A DNA stretch of 54,823 nucleotides from Deltaproteobacteria bacterium (GCA_026388665.1 JAPLJJ010000056.1:1-54823); one strand, 5' to 3'; counted from the stretch's first letter, positions 17,842 to 27,170 are shown. Made by a program: numbers and translations. Notes: a model not told the origin generated them from the letters alone.

Positions 17842-17937
17842 GACTTAAGGAAGGTCAAGCTACATTCCAAATTGGTTTAGGAATCTGTAGGCATGTAGGG
17901 ATCGAACACGGCCTATCAGCCGCAAATAGCTTTGGGT

Positions 17938-18447
17938 TCAATATCCCAATGATTTCATTCTCTTAATCAGGAACTTACCGGCTAATCCGTTGATGACACC
18001 GGTCCCGATCGCCGCAAGAATCATTATCGGCGCCAGAAGAAAAATACTCTCATTCTTTACGAGCAGGGCGTACGCCACCAATAGTTGCGCCATGTTATGT
18101 GAGACAGCGCCTAGTACGCTAACCCCTATTTCACTTAGAAATTTCCCGGCTAACCAATAAGCCAGTCCCATTACTATTATCGAACTGAGCCCACCGGCGC
18201 CGGCAAGCAAAAATCCAGGTGATCCAAACTGCCCTGAAATAAGACCGCCCAGCGCTATTCTTCCTATTGTCAGCAGCGCCGCATCTTTAAAACCAAAAAT
18301 GTATAGGGTCGCCAAACCAATTATGTTCGCAAATCCAAACCTGAACCATCCAACCGTAAAGGGAATAAGGGCTTCCATGGAATGGATAGCTGTAGCCAGC
18401 GCCAACAGCAGGGCCAATCTGGCGAGTTTCTGCGTTCTGTCAGTCAT
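17938..18447 (-). CDS. Gx transporter / heptaprenyl diphosphate synthase component I-like membrane protein
   Basis: 169 residues with about five transmembrane segments and many small residues, matching the Hpre_diP_synt_I (Gx transporter) family. Recognisable stretches are LATAIHSMEALIPF near the start, FRFGFANIIGLATLY, and VLGAVSHNMAQLLVAYAL. The old family name is misleading, because the fold resembles small-molecule ECF-type transport components. It overlaps the upstream NusG-II gene by four bases, a pair seen widely next to Rnf or flavin-transferase genes in anaerobes. No such partner is nearby. The transported substrate is unknown. Confidence 0.85.
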   Translation of the reverse strand: MTDRTQKLARLALLLALATAIHSMEALIPFTVGWFRFGFANIIGLATLYIFGFKDAALLTIGRIALGGLISGQFGSPGFLLAGAGGLSSIIVMGLAYWLAGKFLSEIGVSVLGAVSHNMAQLLVAYALLVKNESIFLLAPIMILAAIGTGVINGLAGKFLIKRMKSLGY

Positions 18448-18836
18448 CGACTGATGGCGTCCAATTCGCTTGATTCCTTGCCGCCAAGCCGCACTACGAT
18501 TTCATTCGGCACACAGACTAGCGCGGCCCCACCATCCCCCAATTTTCCCATTTTCACGCAGTATTGATTGGGACAGGGTGATCCTGAGATACTAACCTTG
18601 CCGGCTCTTATGAGGACTTTCGTCTCTCCGAGTGGCCCCGCAACTGAAACGTCACGATCCTGATTCAATGAATAGCGTCCAACTAGTTTTTGCCCTGACT
18701 GAATAAAAACCATATCTCCTGCCGTAATAATTTTTTGCGGCAGAAATATAGAAAGGAATATGACTACAATCCCCATAAGGAGAATAAGAATTATATCCGC
18801 CAGTGTGAAATATCGTAACCACACGCTTGTTCCCAA
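18444..18836 (-). CDS. NusG domain II-containing membrane-anchored protein
   Basis: 130 residues with one N-terminal transmembrane segment (about 12-32) and an extracytoplasmic NusG_II-type beta domain. The conserved SGSPCPNQYCVKMGKL carries two cysteines, and GALVCVPNE-type sequence follows (here AALVCVPNEIVV). The cysteines could form a disulfide or hold a ligand. It is not a transcription factor despite the family name. The start is TTG, with a weak GGGA-type ribosome-binding site overlapping the start region. It is translationally coupled to the Gx transporter-like gene by a four-base overlap, so the two form a unit of unknown function. Confidence 0.85.
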   Translation of the reverse strand: MGTSVWLRYFTLADIILILLMGIVVIFLSIFLPQKIITAGDMVFIQSGQKLVGRYSLNQDRDVSVAGPLGETKVLIRAGKVSISGSPCPNQYCVKMGKLGDGGAALVCVPNEIVVRLGGKESSELDAISR

Positions 18837-19101
18837 AGTATTTTAAACTTCCTGGTTCGAACTTGATCCCAACATCTTCATTGTCGCCAACATCATCAGG
18901 TAAATCAAGCCCCAACATTAAAAACAGAATTCACAATAGACAAAATTCACCATCAATATTATCATCATCATTAAATATATTAATTAGTAAAGTAATTAAA
19001 TTTATGTCGTTATTTAATTTTTTCTTGCACCATATTAAACTTGAATATAAATACTGTTCCATTACATTCTCTTGGGAATTTCATTTTCCAGGCGGTTTAC
19101 C

Positions 19102-19623
19102 ATGAAATGTCCAGTTTGCGGCGAAATCGAAGACAAAGTGATTGACTCCCGACTCGCGAAAGAAAACACGGCAATTCGTAGACGACGCCAGTGCCTGAAT
19201 TGCATGAAACGGTTCACGACTTACGAACGAATCGAAGAGATCGTGCCTTTTGTGATAAAAAAGGACGGACGCAGAGAGGCTTTTGACAGGCGTAAGATAG
19301 TCGAGGGAATGTTGAGGGCCTGTGAGAAAAGGCCCATAAGCGTAGAGCAAATAGAGACTGTAGCTGATAGTATCGAACAGGACCTGATGGAAAAGTCAGA
19401 GAAGGAAATACACGTTTCCTACGTTGGAGAGCGAGTCATGGAAGCCTTGAAACAAATGGATGAGGTCGCATACGTAAGATTCGCTTCAGTTTATAGGTCC
19501 TTTCGAGATATAGAAGAATTTGTTAACGAGATAAAAGAACTGTATGAACTTAAAGAAACAAAGGAACAACAAGTAGAGCATGGACATATAGATGAACCAG
19601 AAATTCCCCAAGGCGTCTTATGA
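19102..19623 (+). CDS. nrdR: Transcriptional repressor NrdR
   Basis: 173 residues. NrdR senses ATP/dATP and represses ribonucleotide reductase genes. The N-terminal zinc ribbon uses Cys3, Cys6, Cys31 and Cys34, the RRRRQC segment contacts DNA, and an ATP-cone domain spans about 49-139 ([18 protein letters not shown]). An upstream TTG or ATG would add ten residues, but ATG at 19102 with AGGCGG before it gives the invariant MKCPxC start. Its 3' end overlaps ribD by 32 bases. The nrdR-ribD order is widespread in bacteria. The C-terminal ~30 residues are acidic and extend past the family core. Confidence 0.95.
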   Translation: MKCPVCGEIEDKVIDSRLAKENTAIRRRRQCLNCMKRFTTYERIEEIVPFVIKKDGRREAFDRRKIVEGMLRACEKRPISVEQIETVADSIEQDLMEKSEKEIHVSYVGERVMEALKQMDEVAYVRFASVYRSFRDIEEFVNEIKELYELKETKEQQVEHGHIDEPEIPQGVL

Positions 19624-20749
19624 AACGCTCAAGTTTATGTCCCGGGCCATTTCGTTAGCTCGAAGAGGTCTGGGCAGGACTTCTCCCAATCCTATGGTAG
19701 GCGCTGTAGTAGTTAAGGATGGAAAAATTGTCGGGGAGGGTTTTCACCGAGCGCCGGGAGAGCCTCATGCAGAAGTTGACGCTATTCGAGCCGCGGGAAC
19801 TCAGACAGAAGGGGCAGAGCTTTTCGTAACGCTGGAGCCTTGTAATCATTACGGTCGGACGCCTCCTTGCACTCAGGCCATTATGGCGGCCGGGATCAAG
19901 AAGGTATATTATGGTATAGACGATCCAAATCCGTCGGTAATAGGCGGTGGAGCTGACTTCTTGCGCAAATCAGGAATCGAGGTTGTGGGACAACTTCTTG
20001 AAAACAGATGCAGAGCCCTTAATGAGGTGTACTTGACCAACGTTACTCTCAAAAGGCCACACGTTTATCTGAAATTGGCCATGAGTCTCGATGGTCGAAT
20101 AGCCACCCGCACTGGTCAATCCCAGTGGATAACCTCAGACCAGTCCAGGATGAAGGTGCATCGTCTGAGAGACAAGGTCTGTGCGATCATGGTCGGCATA
20201 GAGACCATCCTTGCCGATAATCCTTTTCTCACGACTAGATTAAAGGGGCGCGCGGGACGAGACCCAATCCGGATAGTAGCGGATTCCAACTTGAGAACCC
20301 CACCGGATGCAAACATTTTCAACCAGACTTCTCCTAGCGGGGTAATTATTGCTACCCGTAACAATCCACCGTCCCGTCTAAAAGCGAGACTAGAAAAGAA
20401 AGGCGCCAGGATCATCCAGACCGCTAATTCTGACAGGGTCGATCTGAAAGACCTGTTAACAACCCTGCACAAGATGGGAATAACGTCTCTGCTGATCGAG
20501 GGAGGCGCAGGACTGGCGTGGGGAGCGCTTGAAGCGAGGATCGTCGATCGATGTGTGTTCTTTTATGCGCCTATTATTATCGGTGGTAAATCAGCCCCGA
20601 GTGGAATCTCCGGGACGGGTATCAACAGACTAGATGAGGCCCCTCGCCTCGTGGAAATGAAATCGTTCAAAATCGGTCCAGACATTCTTGTGGAAGGAAG
20701 AGTCGTTTATCCAGGCGAACCAAATGATCTTACAGATAAACCCCATTAA
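19592..20749 (+). CDS. ribD: Bifunctional riboflavin biosynthesis deaminase/reductase RibD
   Basis: 385 residues covering the two consecutive steps (deamination, then reduction) after GTP cyclohydrolase II. The N-terminal cytidine-deaminase-like domain has [17 protein letters not shown] and [13 protein letters not shown] (zinc ligands). The C-terminal RibD_C reductase domain (about 150-370) has [38 protein letters not shown] and [10 protein letters not shown]. It is intact and so contrasts with the frameshifted stand-alone reductase at 5087-5828. The start at 19592 lies inside nrdR, and ATG at 19637 is an alternative closer to the family start. The rest of the riboflavin pathway is not in the window. 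Confidence 0.95.
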   Translation: MNQKFPKASYETLKFMSRAISLARRGLGRTSPNPMVGAVVVKDGKIVGEGFHRAPGEPHAEVDAIRAAGTQTEGAELFVTLEPCNHYGRTPPCTQAIMAAGIKKVYYGIDDPNPSVIGGGADFLRKSGIEVVGQLLENRCRALNEVYLTNVTLKRPHVYLKLAMSLDGRIATRTGQSQWITSDQSRMKVHRLRDKVCAIMVGIETILADNPFLTTRLKGRAGRDPIRIVADSNLRTPPDANIFNQTSPSGVIIATRNNPPSRLKARLEKKGARIIQTANSDRVDLKDLLTTLHKMGITSLLIEGGAGLAWGALEARIVDRCVFFYAPIIIGGKSAPSGISGTGINRLDEAPRLVEMKSFKIGPDILVEGRVVYPGEPNDLTDKPH

Positions 20750-21338
20750 TCCACAACCAAGGCACATTTCCAAAGTCATCGAAATTCTTCGAAAAGACGG
20801 TGTCATAGTGTACCCGACGGATACCGTCTATGGCCTTGGATGCGACATTGCAAGCAAGAAGGCCCTGGAAAGGGTGCGCCGAATAAAAAAGTTCGATAAC
20901 AAACGACACCTGTCTTTTGTTTTCGCCGACTTGAAAACAATTTCTCTATATGCGCAGGTGGCGGATAGTGACTATAAGTTGCTGAAACGCTATTTGCCCG
21001 GAGCTTATACTTTCATTCTCAAGGCTACCAGACTTGTTCCGCGAATTGTTCTCACCAAAAAACAGGAGGTTGGAATTCGAATTCCAGATAACCGCATTTG
21101 TCAGGCACTGCTAGCGGAATTGGGAAACCCTATCCTGAGTTCGTCGGTGAGGCTGCCGGATGATCAATTGTTGGACGATCCACGCGAGATTGAAAGGATA
21201 TACAGAGGCCAGGTAGACCTCGTTATAGATGGGGGGACTTTCTTGCCCGAGCCATCAACGGTGATAAGCCTTCTTGATGGCCCTCCCACTGTCCTGCGTC
21301 AAGGAAAAGGCGATGTTATGCCTTTTCAGCAGGACTGA
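20724..21338 (+). CDS. tsaC: L-threonylcarbamoyladenylate synthase (TsaC/YwlC type)
   Basis: 204 residues. The enzyme makes threonylcarbamoyl-AMP from threonine, bicarbonate and ATP for tRNA t6A. The YrdC/Sua5 fold shows VIVYPTDTVYGLGCD near the N terminus, the nucleotide-binding KKFDNKRHLSF, VGIRIPDNRI in the middle and ILSSSVRLPDD late. The protein lacks the extra Sua5 C-terminal domain, which fits TsaC/YwlC. ATG at 20724 gives the usual length. It overlaps the end of ribD, and its own end overlaps the convergent waaA by 23 bases. TsaE at 6283 belongs to the same pathway. Confidence 0.92.
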   Translation: MILQINPINPQPRHISKVIEILRKDGVIVYPTDTVYGLGCDIASKKALERVRRIKKFDNKRHLSFVFADLKTISLYAQVADSDYKLLKRYLPGAYTFILKATRLVPRIVLTKKQEVGIRIPDNRICQALLAELGNPILSSSVRLPDDQLLDDPREIERIYRGQVDLVIDGGTFLPEPSTVISLLDGPPTVLRQGKGDVMPFQQD

Positions 21339-22629
21339 CCAGGTCAAACAATAGGTGTGCCGTTGTTTTAGCGCTTCCAGAGTGCCGGGCCAATTCTTCG
21401 CGGCCAAGGCTCCCTAACTTCATGGAATGTTTGACATCTTTAAGCGCTTGAGAGACTGAAATACACAGTTCGTCAAGGTCTCGAGCTTCGCTAGCCGCCC
21501 CCACGGCTGTCATCAAATCACGAGCGTCCCTGAAATCCTCCATCGATGGACCAAAAAATACCCTCTTCCCCCAGACTATTGGTTCCAATATGTTTTGCCC
21601 ACCTCTAGGGACAAAGGAACCACCCATGACAACCACGGTAGCGACCGAGTAAAACTTGAACAACTCACCTGTCGTGTCTAACAATACTATGTTACTACTT
21701 CCGCGACGTGCTCCCGATTCAAATGAGCTTCTTACGAACGGAGCTTCAAGCTTTCGATCATTGATAGCTGTCAATATTGATGGGACCGTTTCCACATGAC
21801 GTGGCGCTATGACCAAAATAAGATCCGGGAACCCTTTTCGTAGCTTGATGAAACAATCTAGTATCTGTTCATGTTCTCCAGGATGAGTGCTACCAGCCAT
21901 CAAAACCATGTCATTTTCATCAACGTCAAGAATTCCCTGCGCCTCACGCAGAGTCTCTTCTGAAAAGTTGCGTAAGGCCGCGTCAAACTTGGTGTTTCCG
22001 ACAACCTGGACGCGCTCGCTGGGAGCGCCCATGTCGAGAATACGCTCCTTGTCGGTGGCCGACACCATCAAAAAGGCGTCAATCTTTCCTAACATTCTCG
22101 CGAGAAAGGGACGAATTTTCATATATCGGGGAAATGATCGGTCGGAAATTCGCCCGTTCGCCAGAGCGATAATAGCGCCTTTGGCTTTGAGCCCATGGAG
22201 CAGGTTCGGCCAGATTTCAGTTTCCATAAGAACAAACAGATCGGGCATTATCCTATCGATCACCGGATTCACGAATACAGGAAAATCTATCGGTAGGTAT
22301 ATGAAGGCATTGACGTCATTAATACTTGTTGTCGCCTTTTCCTGGCCCGTTTCAGTGCCTGTTGAAACAATAATTGTGTAATCAGGAGCCAGTTTTCTGA
22401 ATTCTCGGACAACCGGGGCAAGCGCCACTACTTCACCAACCGAAACTGCATGAAACCAAACAACCGGGCGAATCAGGGAATCTTCAGGAAATGTGTCCGG
22501 TAGCCTACCCAATTTCCCCCTGAGTGAACGGCTGTACTTACCATTGAATATTATTTTCGGCGCATAATAAGCCAAAATGATCGGGGCACCGATTGTGTGA
22601 ATTAGCAGATTGTAGAAAAAACGGACCAT
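21316..22629 (-). CDS. waaA: 3-deoxy-D-manno-octulosonic acid transferase (Kdo transferase)
   Basis: 437 residues, typical for WaaA/KdtA, which adds Kdo from CMP-Kdo to lipid IVA at the inner face of the cytoplasmic membrane. An N-terminal hydrophobic anchor (about 5-22) precedes the GT-B N-domain with WFHAVSVGEVVAL, which holds the catalytic Glu. LFVLMETEIWPNLL follows. The C-domain carries MLAGSTHPGEHE-type sequence (MAGSTHPGEHE) and GGQNILEP. It shows that the organism makes LPS. The gene follows a LolA-like periplasmic protein by about 20 bases on the same strand, so both may serve the outer membrane. Confidence 0.94.
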   Translation of the reverse strand: MVRFFYNLLIHTIGAPIILAYYAPKIIFNGKYSRSLRGKLGRLPDTFPEDSLIRPVVWFHAVSVGEVVALAPVVREFRKLAPDYTIIVSTGTETGQEKATTSINDVNAFIYLPIDFPVFVNPVIDRIMPDLFVLMETEIWPNLLHGLKAKGAIIALANGRISDRSFPRYMKIRPFLARMLGKIDAFLMVSATDKERILDMGAPSERVQVVGNTKFDAALRNFSEETLREAQGILDVDENDMVLMAGSTHPGEHEQILDCFIKLRKGFPDLILVIAPRHVETVPSILTAINDRKLEAPFVRSSFESGARRGSSNIVLLDTTGELFKFYSVATVVVMGGSFVPRGGQNILEPIVWGKRVFFGPSMEDFRDARDLMTAVGAASEARDLDELCISVSQALKDVKHSMKLGSLGREELARHSGSAKTTAHLLFDLVSPAEKA

Positions 22630-22649
22630 TAGGAGTGTGTCTTTAAAGG

Positions 22650-23435
22650 TTATCGGCAGTTCTCGGTCTTTACCGAGAACGTGGAGTCTATCTGAAAATT
22701 CTTCTCCACTAAGAACGGGTTAGGCTCGATCTTAGAGATTTTTGCTAGGGTGCGCCATCCTCCAACCGGTGACACAATTTCAAATTTTCTCGGTAACCAT
22801 CCGTCGTCACCTTGCTTGAAATCGCCAAAATCAGCGGTCAGGTCAATATCACCTCTAGGGTTTATTCTCACCAGGCGAATAAGATTCATACTCTGGCTTT
22901 CAAGGGTCGCTCCCCAGACCCTGCCCTGGAATGTTATTCTTATAACCATCTTTTCTGAATCACGGGATAATACTCGGTCAAAACGGACGTCGCGCCACTG
23001 CAACAAGAGCATTGGGATCAGGCCTTCGATTTCAGCGACATCAGGAAACTTTCGACCAAAACATTCCTTGTCACCTTTAATTATCTTTCCTTCTTGCGGA
23101 ACATATAGCTCAAACATATTAGTCTTGATAACCAGTTCAAAAAGCGTACTCCCGCTGGGCCCCAATCCCTGGAATCGGAAATCACTTGGTCTGCGATAAA
23201 GCAGGAAACCCTTTATTTCCTGGCGTGATTTGTCAACTTCATTCATAGTGGTAACATTCATCACCGCTTTGAATGCTGAGAGATTTTTGCCGCGGTTCAA
23301 GAGTAACGTAAGGATTTCTTCAGGTTTAGTGACCGTTTGGGCTGCACAGAGCCCGAAAGATGAAAAAAAGAGTGTTAACAACAGAATGCAGATTGAGCAG
23401 GGTTTGCTTTTATTTATAAGAAGGGTGTTAGACAT
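22650..23435 (-). CDS. LolA-like periplasmic lipoprotein-carrier-type protein
   Basis: About 261 residues from the ATG at 23435; an upstream in-frame start at 23477 adds 14 poorly placed residues. A signal peptide (hydrophobic core ICILLLTLFFSSFGL, cleavage likely after CAA) leads to a domain with repeating beta-strand patterns such as IKGFLLYRRPSDFRFQGL and IDLTADFGDFKQGDDGWLPRKFEI. These are typical of LolA/LppX-like half-barrels that bind lipids or lipoproteins (also annotated as outer-membrane lipoprotein-sorting or DUF4292-like proteins). It lies directly upstream of waaA. It is not a classical LolA by length, so transport of another lipid is possible. Confidence 0.72.
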   Translation of the reverse strand: MSNTLLINKSKPCSICILLLTLFFSSFGLCAAQTVTKPEEILTLLLNRGKNLSAFKAVMNVTTMNEVDKSRQEIKGFLLYRRPSDFRFQGLGPSGSTLFELVIKTNMFELYVPQEGKIIKGDKECFGRKFPDVAEIEGLIPMLLLQWRDVRFDRVLSRDSEKMVIRITFQGRVWGATLESQSMNLIRLVRINPRGDIDLTADFGDFKQGDDGWLPRKFEIVSPVGGWRTLAKISKIEPNPFLVEKNFQIDSTFSVKTENCR

Positions 23436-23581
23436 AATTACAGTGTTACCCGATTTCGAACATTGATCACGACACATGACCGGTTCTCATAGCAGACCGG
23501 ATCATCTGATGCAACAGATACAGATCCGCTATCAATCGGGTAGCTTTTTAGTGGAGGCAGGATCCGACTTGCAGAAAAAAG

Positions 23582-24394
23582 TTATCGGCGCCTTCTCTTA
23601 TTAGTCATTGCCTGCCGAGGATAAATAATGATCCTTCTAAGAGGTCCCTCCCCATAACTCTTGGTGTAAACCTCTCTGTCCTCCGCCAAGATCATATGAA
23701 TGATTCTACGTTCATTGGCAGGCATAGGATTTAAAGGCACCGGCTTCAAGGTTTTTCTTGCCTTCATGCTCATTCTAACAGCCATATCACGAAGACTGTC
23801 ATATTTCCGGCGGCGATAATCCTCAGTATCGACTATGACTTCGGTCTTATCTTCAAGGGGGCTTTCTTTGTTGACTGCCTTGTTCACTATGTATTGGAGC
23901 GCATCCAGGGTCTGTCCACGTTTGCCTATCAAAAGACCGCTTCGATCTCCCATAATATTAAGGCACACTGCTCCGTTGGATACCGAGACCTCAACCGAGG
24001 CTTCGACGGGGATGCGGTTGAGAATGCCTTCTAGAAGTTCTTTGGCCTGAGAGATAATCTCCGTTTTGTCGATGTCTACAGAACCTGGTTCCGCTTCACT
24101 GCGTGTCGGTGAAACCGTTTCTGGAAGCATGTCGTCGGTTTCTCGCTTCGTGACCGGCTTAGGTTTCGAAGGGGATTCTTTGGTTTCTGCTGGAGAAATT
24201 TCTAGAACCTCCTTAAGGGTGTCACGTTTTCGGACACGAACTCTCGCGTTTCTGTGTCCGACCAGTCCCAAGAATCCTCGTGCGCTCTCCTCAAGGACCA
24301 CCACCTCCAGAAGGGCCTCCTCAACGTTCAATTCCTCGCAGGCTCTTGCAATCGCATCCTTTACGGTCTTCCCAGTAAATTCCATATAACTCAT
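23582..24394 (-). CDS. khpB: RNA-binding protein KhpB (Jag)
   Basis: 270 residues in the standard Jag order. The N-terminal Jag_N domain (about 3-52) has EFTGKTVKDAIARACEELN and ARGFLGLVGHRNARV. A charged linker follows (about 60-115). The KH domain has the GKRG loop in LLIGKRGQTLDALQYIV, and the C-terminal R3H domain ends NERRIIHMILAEDREV. Jag/KhpB binds RNA and affects cell division and envelope synthesis. It lies directly downstream of yidC, the classic yidC-jag order. The start may instead be the ATG three codons later. Confidence 0.94.
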   Translation of the reverse strand: MSYMEFTGKTVKDAIARACEELNVEEALLEVVVLEESARGFLGLVGHRNARVRVRKRDTLKEVLEISPAETKESPSKPKPVTKRETDDMLPETVSPTRSEAEPGSVDIDKTEIISQAKELLEGILNRIPVEASVEVSVSNGAVCLNIMGDRSGLLIGKRGQTLDALQYIVNKAVNKESPLEDKTEVIVDTEDYRRRKYDSLRDMAVRMSMKARKTLKPVPLNPMPANERRIIHMILAEDREVYTKSYGEGPLRRIIIYPRQAMTNKRRRR

Positions 24395-24409
24395 ATCTAA
24401 ATTCCTACC

Positions 24410-26131
24410 TCACCGGGTTAGCCTATTTGTCATAACTTGTTGGCCTATGGACAACATGTTGCTAACTAGCCAATAGAGGACTAAGCCCGAGGGAAAACTC
24501 AAAAACATGTAGGTAAAAACGACCGGCATCAATAGCATCATCTTTTTCTGCATCGGGTCCCCTGCCGAAGGAGTCATCCACTGCTGCAGCACCATTGTTC
24601 CACCCATCAAAACAGGAGTGACATAATAGGGGTCGGGAGCGGACAAGTCCTGAATACAGAAATAGATCGATGGAAAACAAACAAAATATGCGTGCCGAAG
24701 TTCTATTGCATAAGAAAGGGCTTGATACAGGGCTATGAACACCGGGATCTGCAAAAACATCGGCCAACAACTACCAAGAGGATTTACCTTATTATCCCTA
24801 AACAACTCCATGGTGGCCTTGTTTAGCGCGGACTTGTCATCCTTCAATTTTTCTTTGAGTTTGGCTATTTGGGGTTGCAGATCCTGCATTCTCTTCATTG
24901 ATTTCATACTCTTATGAGTTAAGGGAATGAACAGAATCTTTATCAGTATTGTCAGGATAATAATGTCAATTCCATAATTCCCGGTCCCTGGAATCTTGAG
25001 ACCGAGCACGGTAAAACCGGAGTTACAAAATCTTAAGAATTTCATCAGGTACTCGGACATTATGTTCAGTGCCTGATAGTGACTGTAAACCAAGGCCTTA
25101 CCTATGTTTCCACCCGCGGCATGAAGGTCGTTCGCTTCTTTGGGGCCCACATAGAGCCCTAGTACTGTTTCCTTGGACTTTCCTGCGGGTATTTCTATCG
25201 AACCGTACCTGACCAAGATTTCAGCGATCCCATCCTGCGTCGCTTTTAGCAATGTAACCTTACCGGCAGGATGTTGAGAAAAAATTAGAGATTTAAAGAA
25301 GAAAGCCTCACCAAGCCCAGCCCATTCCACGTGGCCGGAAAGCTCCTCATCCCCTTTGATATCCTTGAAGTAGTAGTCTTTAAGGACCCCATCAAGCAGG
25401 ACCTCCACACTGTTCCAACTGAACTGTTTGGCGTCATCCGAGAAGTGTTTACGCAACGGGTACGTAACCAGGTAGTCCCTATCTTCACCTGAGTTATTTT
25501 CGATACGATAGGACAAATCAACTAAATAGGTGTCCGCATAAAATACAAACTTCTTATTGATAACCAAACCGCTCGGCGTAACCCCCTTGAATACAATGGT
25601 TTTATTTACCCCAGGTCTATTAAGTTGAACGGTTGAATCGCTTGTGTCACTGGTGTAGGCAAGATACGCGTCCGACAAAACTTCGTTTGTCCGGGTTAAC
25701 CTGATCGTAGGGCCTGACGTGTCACCGCCCTCAGGTGGGAAAAGATTAACCAGATCGGAACTATCAACTTTAATGGTGTAATCTTTAAGTCTGAAAGAGA
25801 CGATCTTACCCCCAACATTGGTTAAGATAGCCTCGTATTTGGGGGTCTCGACCTTGATCCTTGACTCCTGAACTGGAGCAGACACGGCGCTTTGGCTCCC
25901 ATTCGCGCCGGAACCAACGGATGTTGATAGTTCAGCTTCGGTCTTCACCAAGTCCTTTGTAGGTTTGGCCCCTTCAACGACGGGTTTTCCCCCGGTTTCC
26001 GATTTTTTCGTCAGTTCTATTTTAGAAGGCGCGTTGACGGGAGTAGGTGGTGAGAATGACTGAAAAAAATATTGAAAACCTACAATAATCAACACCGACA
26101 AAACGATAGATAACAGTAAATTTCGATCCAT
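24410..26131 (-). CDS. yidC: Membrane protein insertase YidC
   Basis: 573 residues, the Gram-negative size. TM1 is near residues 6-24. A large periplasmic beta-supersandwich domain (about 85-340) follows, then the conserved 60KD_IMP core with four further TM segments beginning about 365. The core holds PLTHKSMKSMKRMQDLQPQ on the cytoplasmic side and the MFLQIPVFIALYQAL segment. YidC inserts membrane proteins alone or with SecYEG. A proline/lysine/serine-rich linker (about 28-80) separates TM1 from the domain. It belongs to the rpmH-rnpA-yidD-yidC-khpB operon. Confidence 0.97.
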   Translation of the reverse strand: MDRNLLLSIVLSVLIIVGFQYFFQSFSPPTPVNAPSKIELTKKSETGGKPVVEGAKPTKDLVKTEAELSTSVGSGANGSQSAVSAPVQESRIKVETPKYEAILTNVGGKIVSFRLKDYTIKVDSSDLVNLFPPEGGDTSGPTIRLTRTNEVLSDAYLAYTSDTSDSTVQLNRPGVNKTIVFKGVTPSGLVINKKFVFYADTYLVDLSYRIENNSGEDRDYLVTYPLRKHFSDDAKQFSWNSVEVLLDGVLKDYYFKDIKGDEELSGHVEWAGLGEAFFFKSLIFSQHPAGKVTLLKATQDGIAEILVRYGSIEIPAGKSKETVLGLYVGPKEANDLHAAGGNIGKALVYSHYQALNIMSEYLMKFLRFCNSGFTVLGLKIPGTGNYGIDIIILTILIKILFIPLTHKSMKSMKRMQDLQPQIAKLKEKLKDDKSALNKATMELFRDNKVNPLGSCWPMFLQIPVFIALYQALSYAIELRHAYFVCFPSIYFCIQDLSAPDPYYVTPVLMGGTMVLQQWMTPSAGDPMQKKMMLLMPVVFTYMFLSFPSGLVLYWLVSNMLSIGQQVMTNRLTR

Positions 26132-26194
26132 TATTGGATTTCCCGCCTTAGATGGTCCGCTAAGAAAACATTTAACGCTATGATCGCCGAATCG

Positions 26195-26407
26195 TCACGG
26201 AACAGGATCATAACCGGCCGGCCCCAAAGGTCGACACCGCATCAAACGGCGTATCGCCAGACATGAACCTTTGAAGGCCCCGTGTACTTTAACAGCCTCC
26301 ATCGCATATTCAGAGCAACAAGGTACAAAACGACAAGATGAGGGGAATATGGGGGAAAGAAAAATCTGATAAGATCTTATTAGTCCGATTAAAAGCTTTC
26401 GGGTCAA
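26195..26407 (-). CDS. yidD: Membrane protein insertion efficiency factor YidD
   Basis: 70 residues. YidD is a small amphipathic protein at the inner membrane that helps YidC-dependent insertion. The diagnostic [16 protein letters not shown] lies near 24-39, with one cysteine more than the usual CRFxPTCS, followed by [17 protein letters not shown] at the C-terminal end. The start is TTG three bases after the rnpA stop, so it is tightly coupled to rnpA. A 63-base gap separates it from yidC. Confidence 0.93.
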   Translation of the reverse strand: MTRKLLIGLIRSYQIFLSPIFPSSCRFVPCCSEYAMEAVKVHGAFKGSCLAIRRLMRCRPLGPAGYDPVP

Positions 26408-26409
26408 TA

Positions 26410-26811
26410 CTAAAACCCTTGATTGATGGCCCGGTTAAGCTCTTCAAAAATTTCTCGAGTTTCCAAACCTGACGAGCCCTTCGCCGCAATTATAACTACG
26501 TCAATACATGTAGGCATTTTGTGCCTGTTATGTCTGAAATACTCTCTCAGTCTTCTCTTTACCCTGTTCCTAACGCAAGCGTTCCCCACTTTCTTGCTTA
26601 CTGAAATCCCGAGTCTCCGATTATCAACACTATTTACGCGCCACCGAATAACAAAATGAGGCGTTCTTATTTTCCGCCCCTGGGCCATGACTTTTCGATA
26701 GTCCCCGGATCGGCGTATTCGGTCCAATTTGGTGAGCTTAAGATCGCTGGAATTATACGGAAAGCCTCTTGCGTCCTTTGGCTCGTCTCCTCTGGAGGAC
26801 AATACGTCCAT
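26410..26811 (-). CDS. rnpA: Ribonuclease P protein component
   Basis: The protein subunit that helps the RNase P RNA bind pre-tRNA. The family core is clear: [47 protein letters not shown] (basic RNR signature helix) and [10 protein letters not shown]. The start is a problem. The open frame reaches ATG at 26811, which lies inside rpmH and gives 133 residues with ~25 unconserved residues. A TTG at 26727 gives 105 residues, close to the usual length, but without a visible Shine-Dalgarno sequence. Either the gene starts within rpmH or it uses a weak internal start. Confidence 0.9.
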   Translation of the reverse strand: MDVLSSRGDEPKDARGFPYNSSDLKLTKLDRIRRSGDYRKVMAQGRKIRTPHFVIRWRVNSVDNRRLGISVSKKVGNACVRNRVKRRLREYFRHNRHKMPTCIDVVIIAAKGSSGLETREIFEELNRAINQGF

Positions 26812-26887
26812 TCTTTGTGCTCATACGAACTCGAAAACCGTGAGTTCTTTTTCGTGACAGATTGCTCGGTTGAAATGTCCGTTTCAC
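26753..26887 (-). CDS. rpmH: 50S ribosomal protein L34
   Basis: A 44-codon gene. The GTG start at 26887 gives a near-perfect bL34: (M)[17 protein letters not shown], then [20 protein letters not shown] and RKRLSV, ending in TAA at 26753-26755. Length and the dense Arg/Lys content match the family. It heads the rpmH-rnpA-yidD-yidC-khpB operon, the order found next to dnaA/oriC in many bacteria, although no dnaA is in this window. A promoter candidate lies at 26929-26957. The last 59 bases overlap the longest possible rnpA frame. Confidence 0.95.
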   Translation of the reverse strand: MKRTFQPSNLSRKRTHGFRVRMSTKNGRIVLQRRRAKGRKRLSV

Positions 26888-26928
26888 TGTACAATCACCA
26901 ACCTTCGAACTTTTTTTCTAAAAGAACA

Positions 26929-26957
26929 ATTGAATCAGATGTGGCAGCCTAAGTCAA
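26929..26957 (-). promoter_or_regulatory. Probable sigma-70 promoter for the rpmH operon
   Basis: On the minus strand TTGACT (26957-26952) is followed by a 17-base spacer and TTCAAT (26934-26929). The -35 matches five of six consensus bases and the -10 four of six. The predicted start near 26922 would leave a ~35-base leader with a purine-rich GAAGGTTGG stretch before the rpmH GTG. Position and spacing are right for the operon promoter. It is a sequence match only. Confidence 0.4.
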
Positions 26958-27144
26958 GCCCCTTTTCCTCGATTTTGAAAGCTGACATCGACAGACAGGC
27001 CCAAAGGGAAATTTCTCGCCATACAACAGTCCAAGTGTATAAATATTTCCCATAGAATGTACCCAATCAATTAGCTTCGGCCAAAACGCGGCTCCGATCT
27101 CCAGAATTATTTATCCAACCTAATTAACATGTTGTGGCTATACC

Positions 27145-27170
27145 AAAAAAAAAGCCCTCGTTAGGGGCTT
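27145..27170 (-). terminator. Intrinsic terminator, leftward, with no obvious upstream gene
   Basis: Read on the minus strand, AAGCCC (27170-27165), a seven-base loop and GGGCTT (27157-27152) are followed directly by a run of nine T (27153-27145, partly overlapping the stem end). This is a standard Rho-independent terminator. The nearest leftward gene upstream is glyS, whose stop is over 1 kb away beyond an opposing gene. The terminator therefore either ends a small RNA transcribed from about 27180-27400 or stops antisense read-through from glyS. Confidence 0.55.

Noticed and set aside
18848-18872. A tRNA-like GGTTCGAAC stretch.
   Set aside because: The rest of the T-arm does not pair, no anticodon arm or acceptor stem is found around it, and it sits just upstream of the NusG-II gene.
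26667-26894. A 75-residue leftward open frame over rpmH and rnpA.
   Set aside because: It lies in a wrong frame over the clear L34 gene, and its sequence has no protein character.
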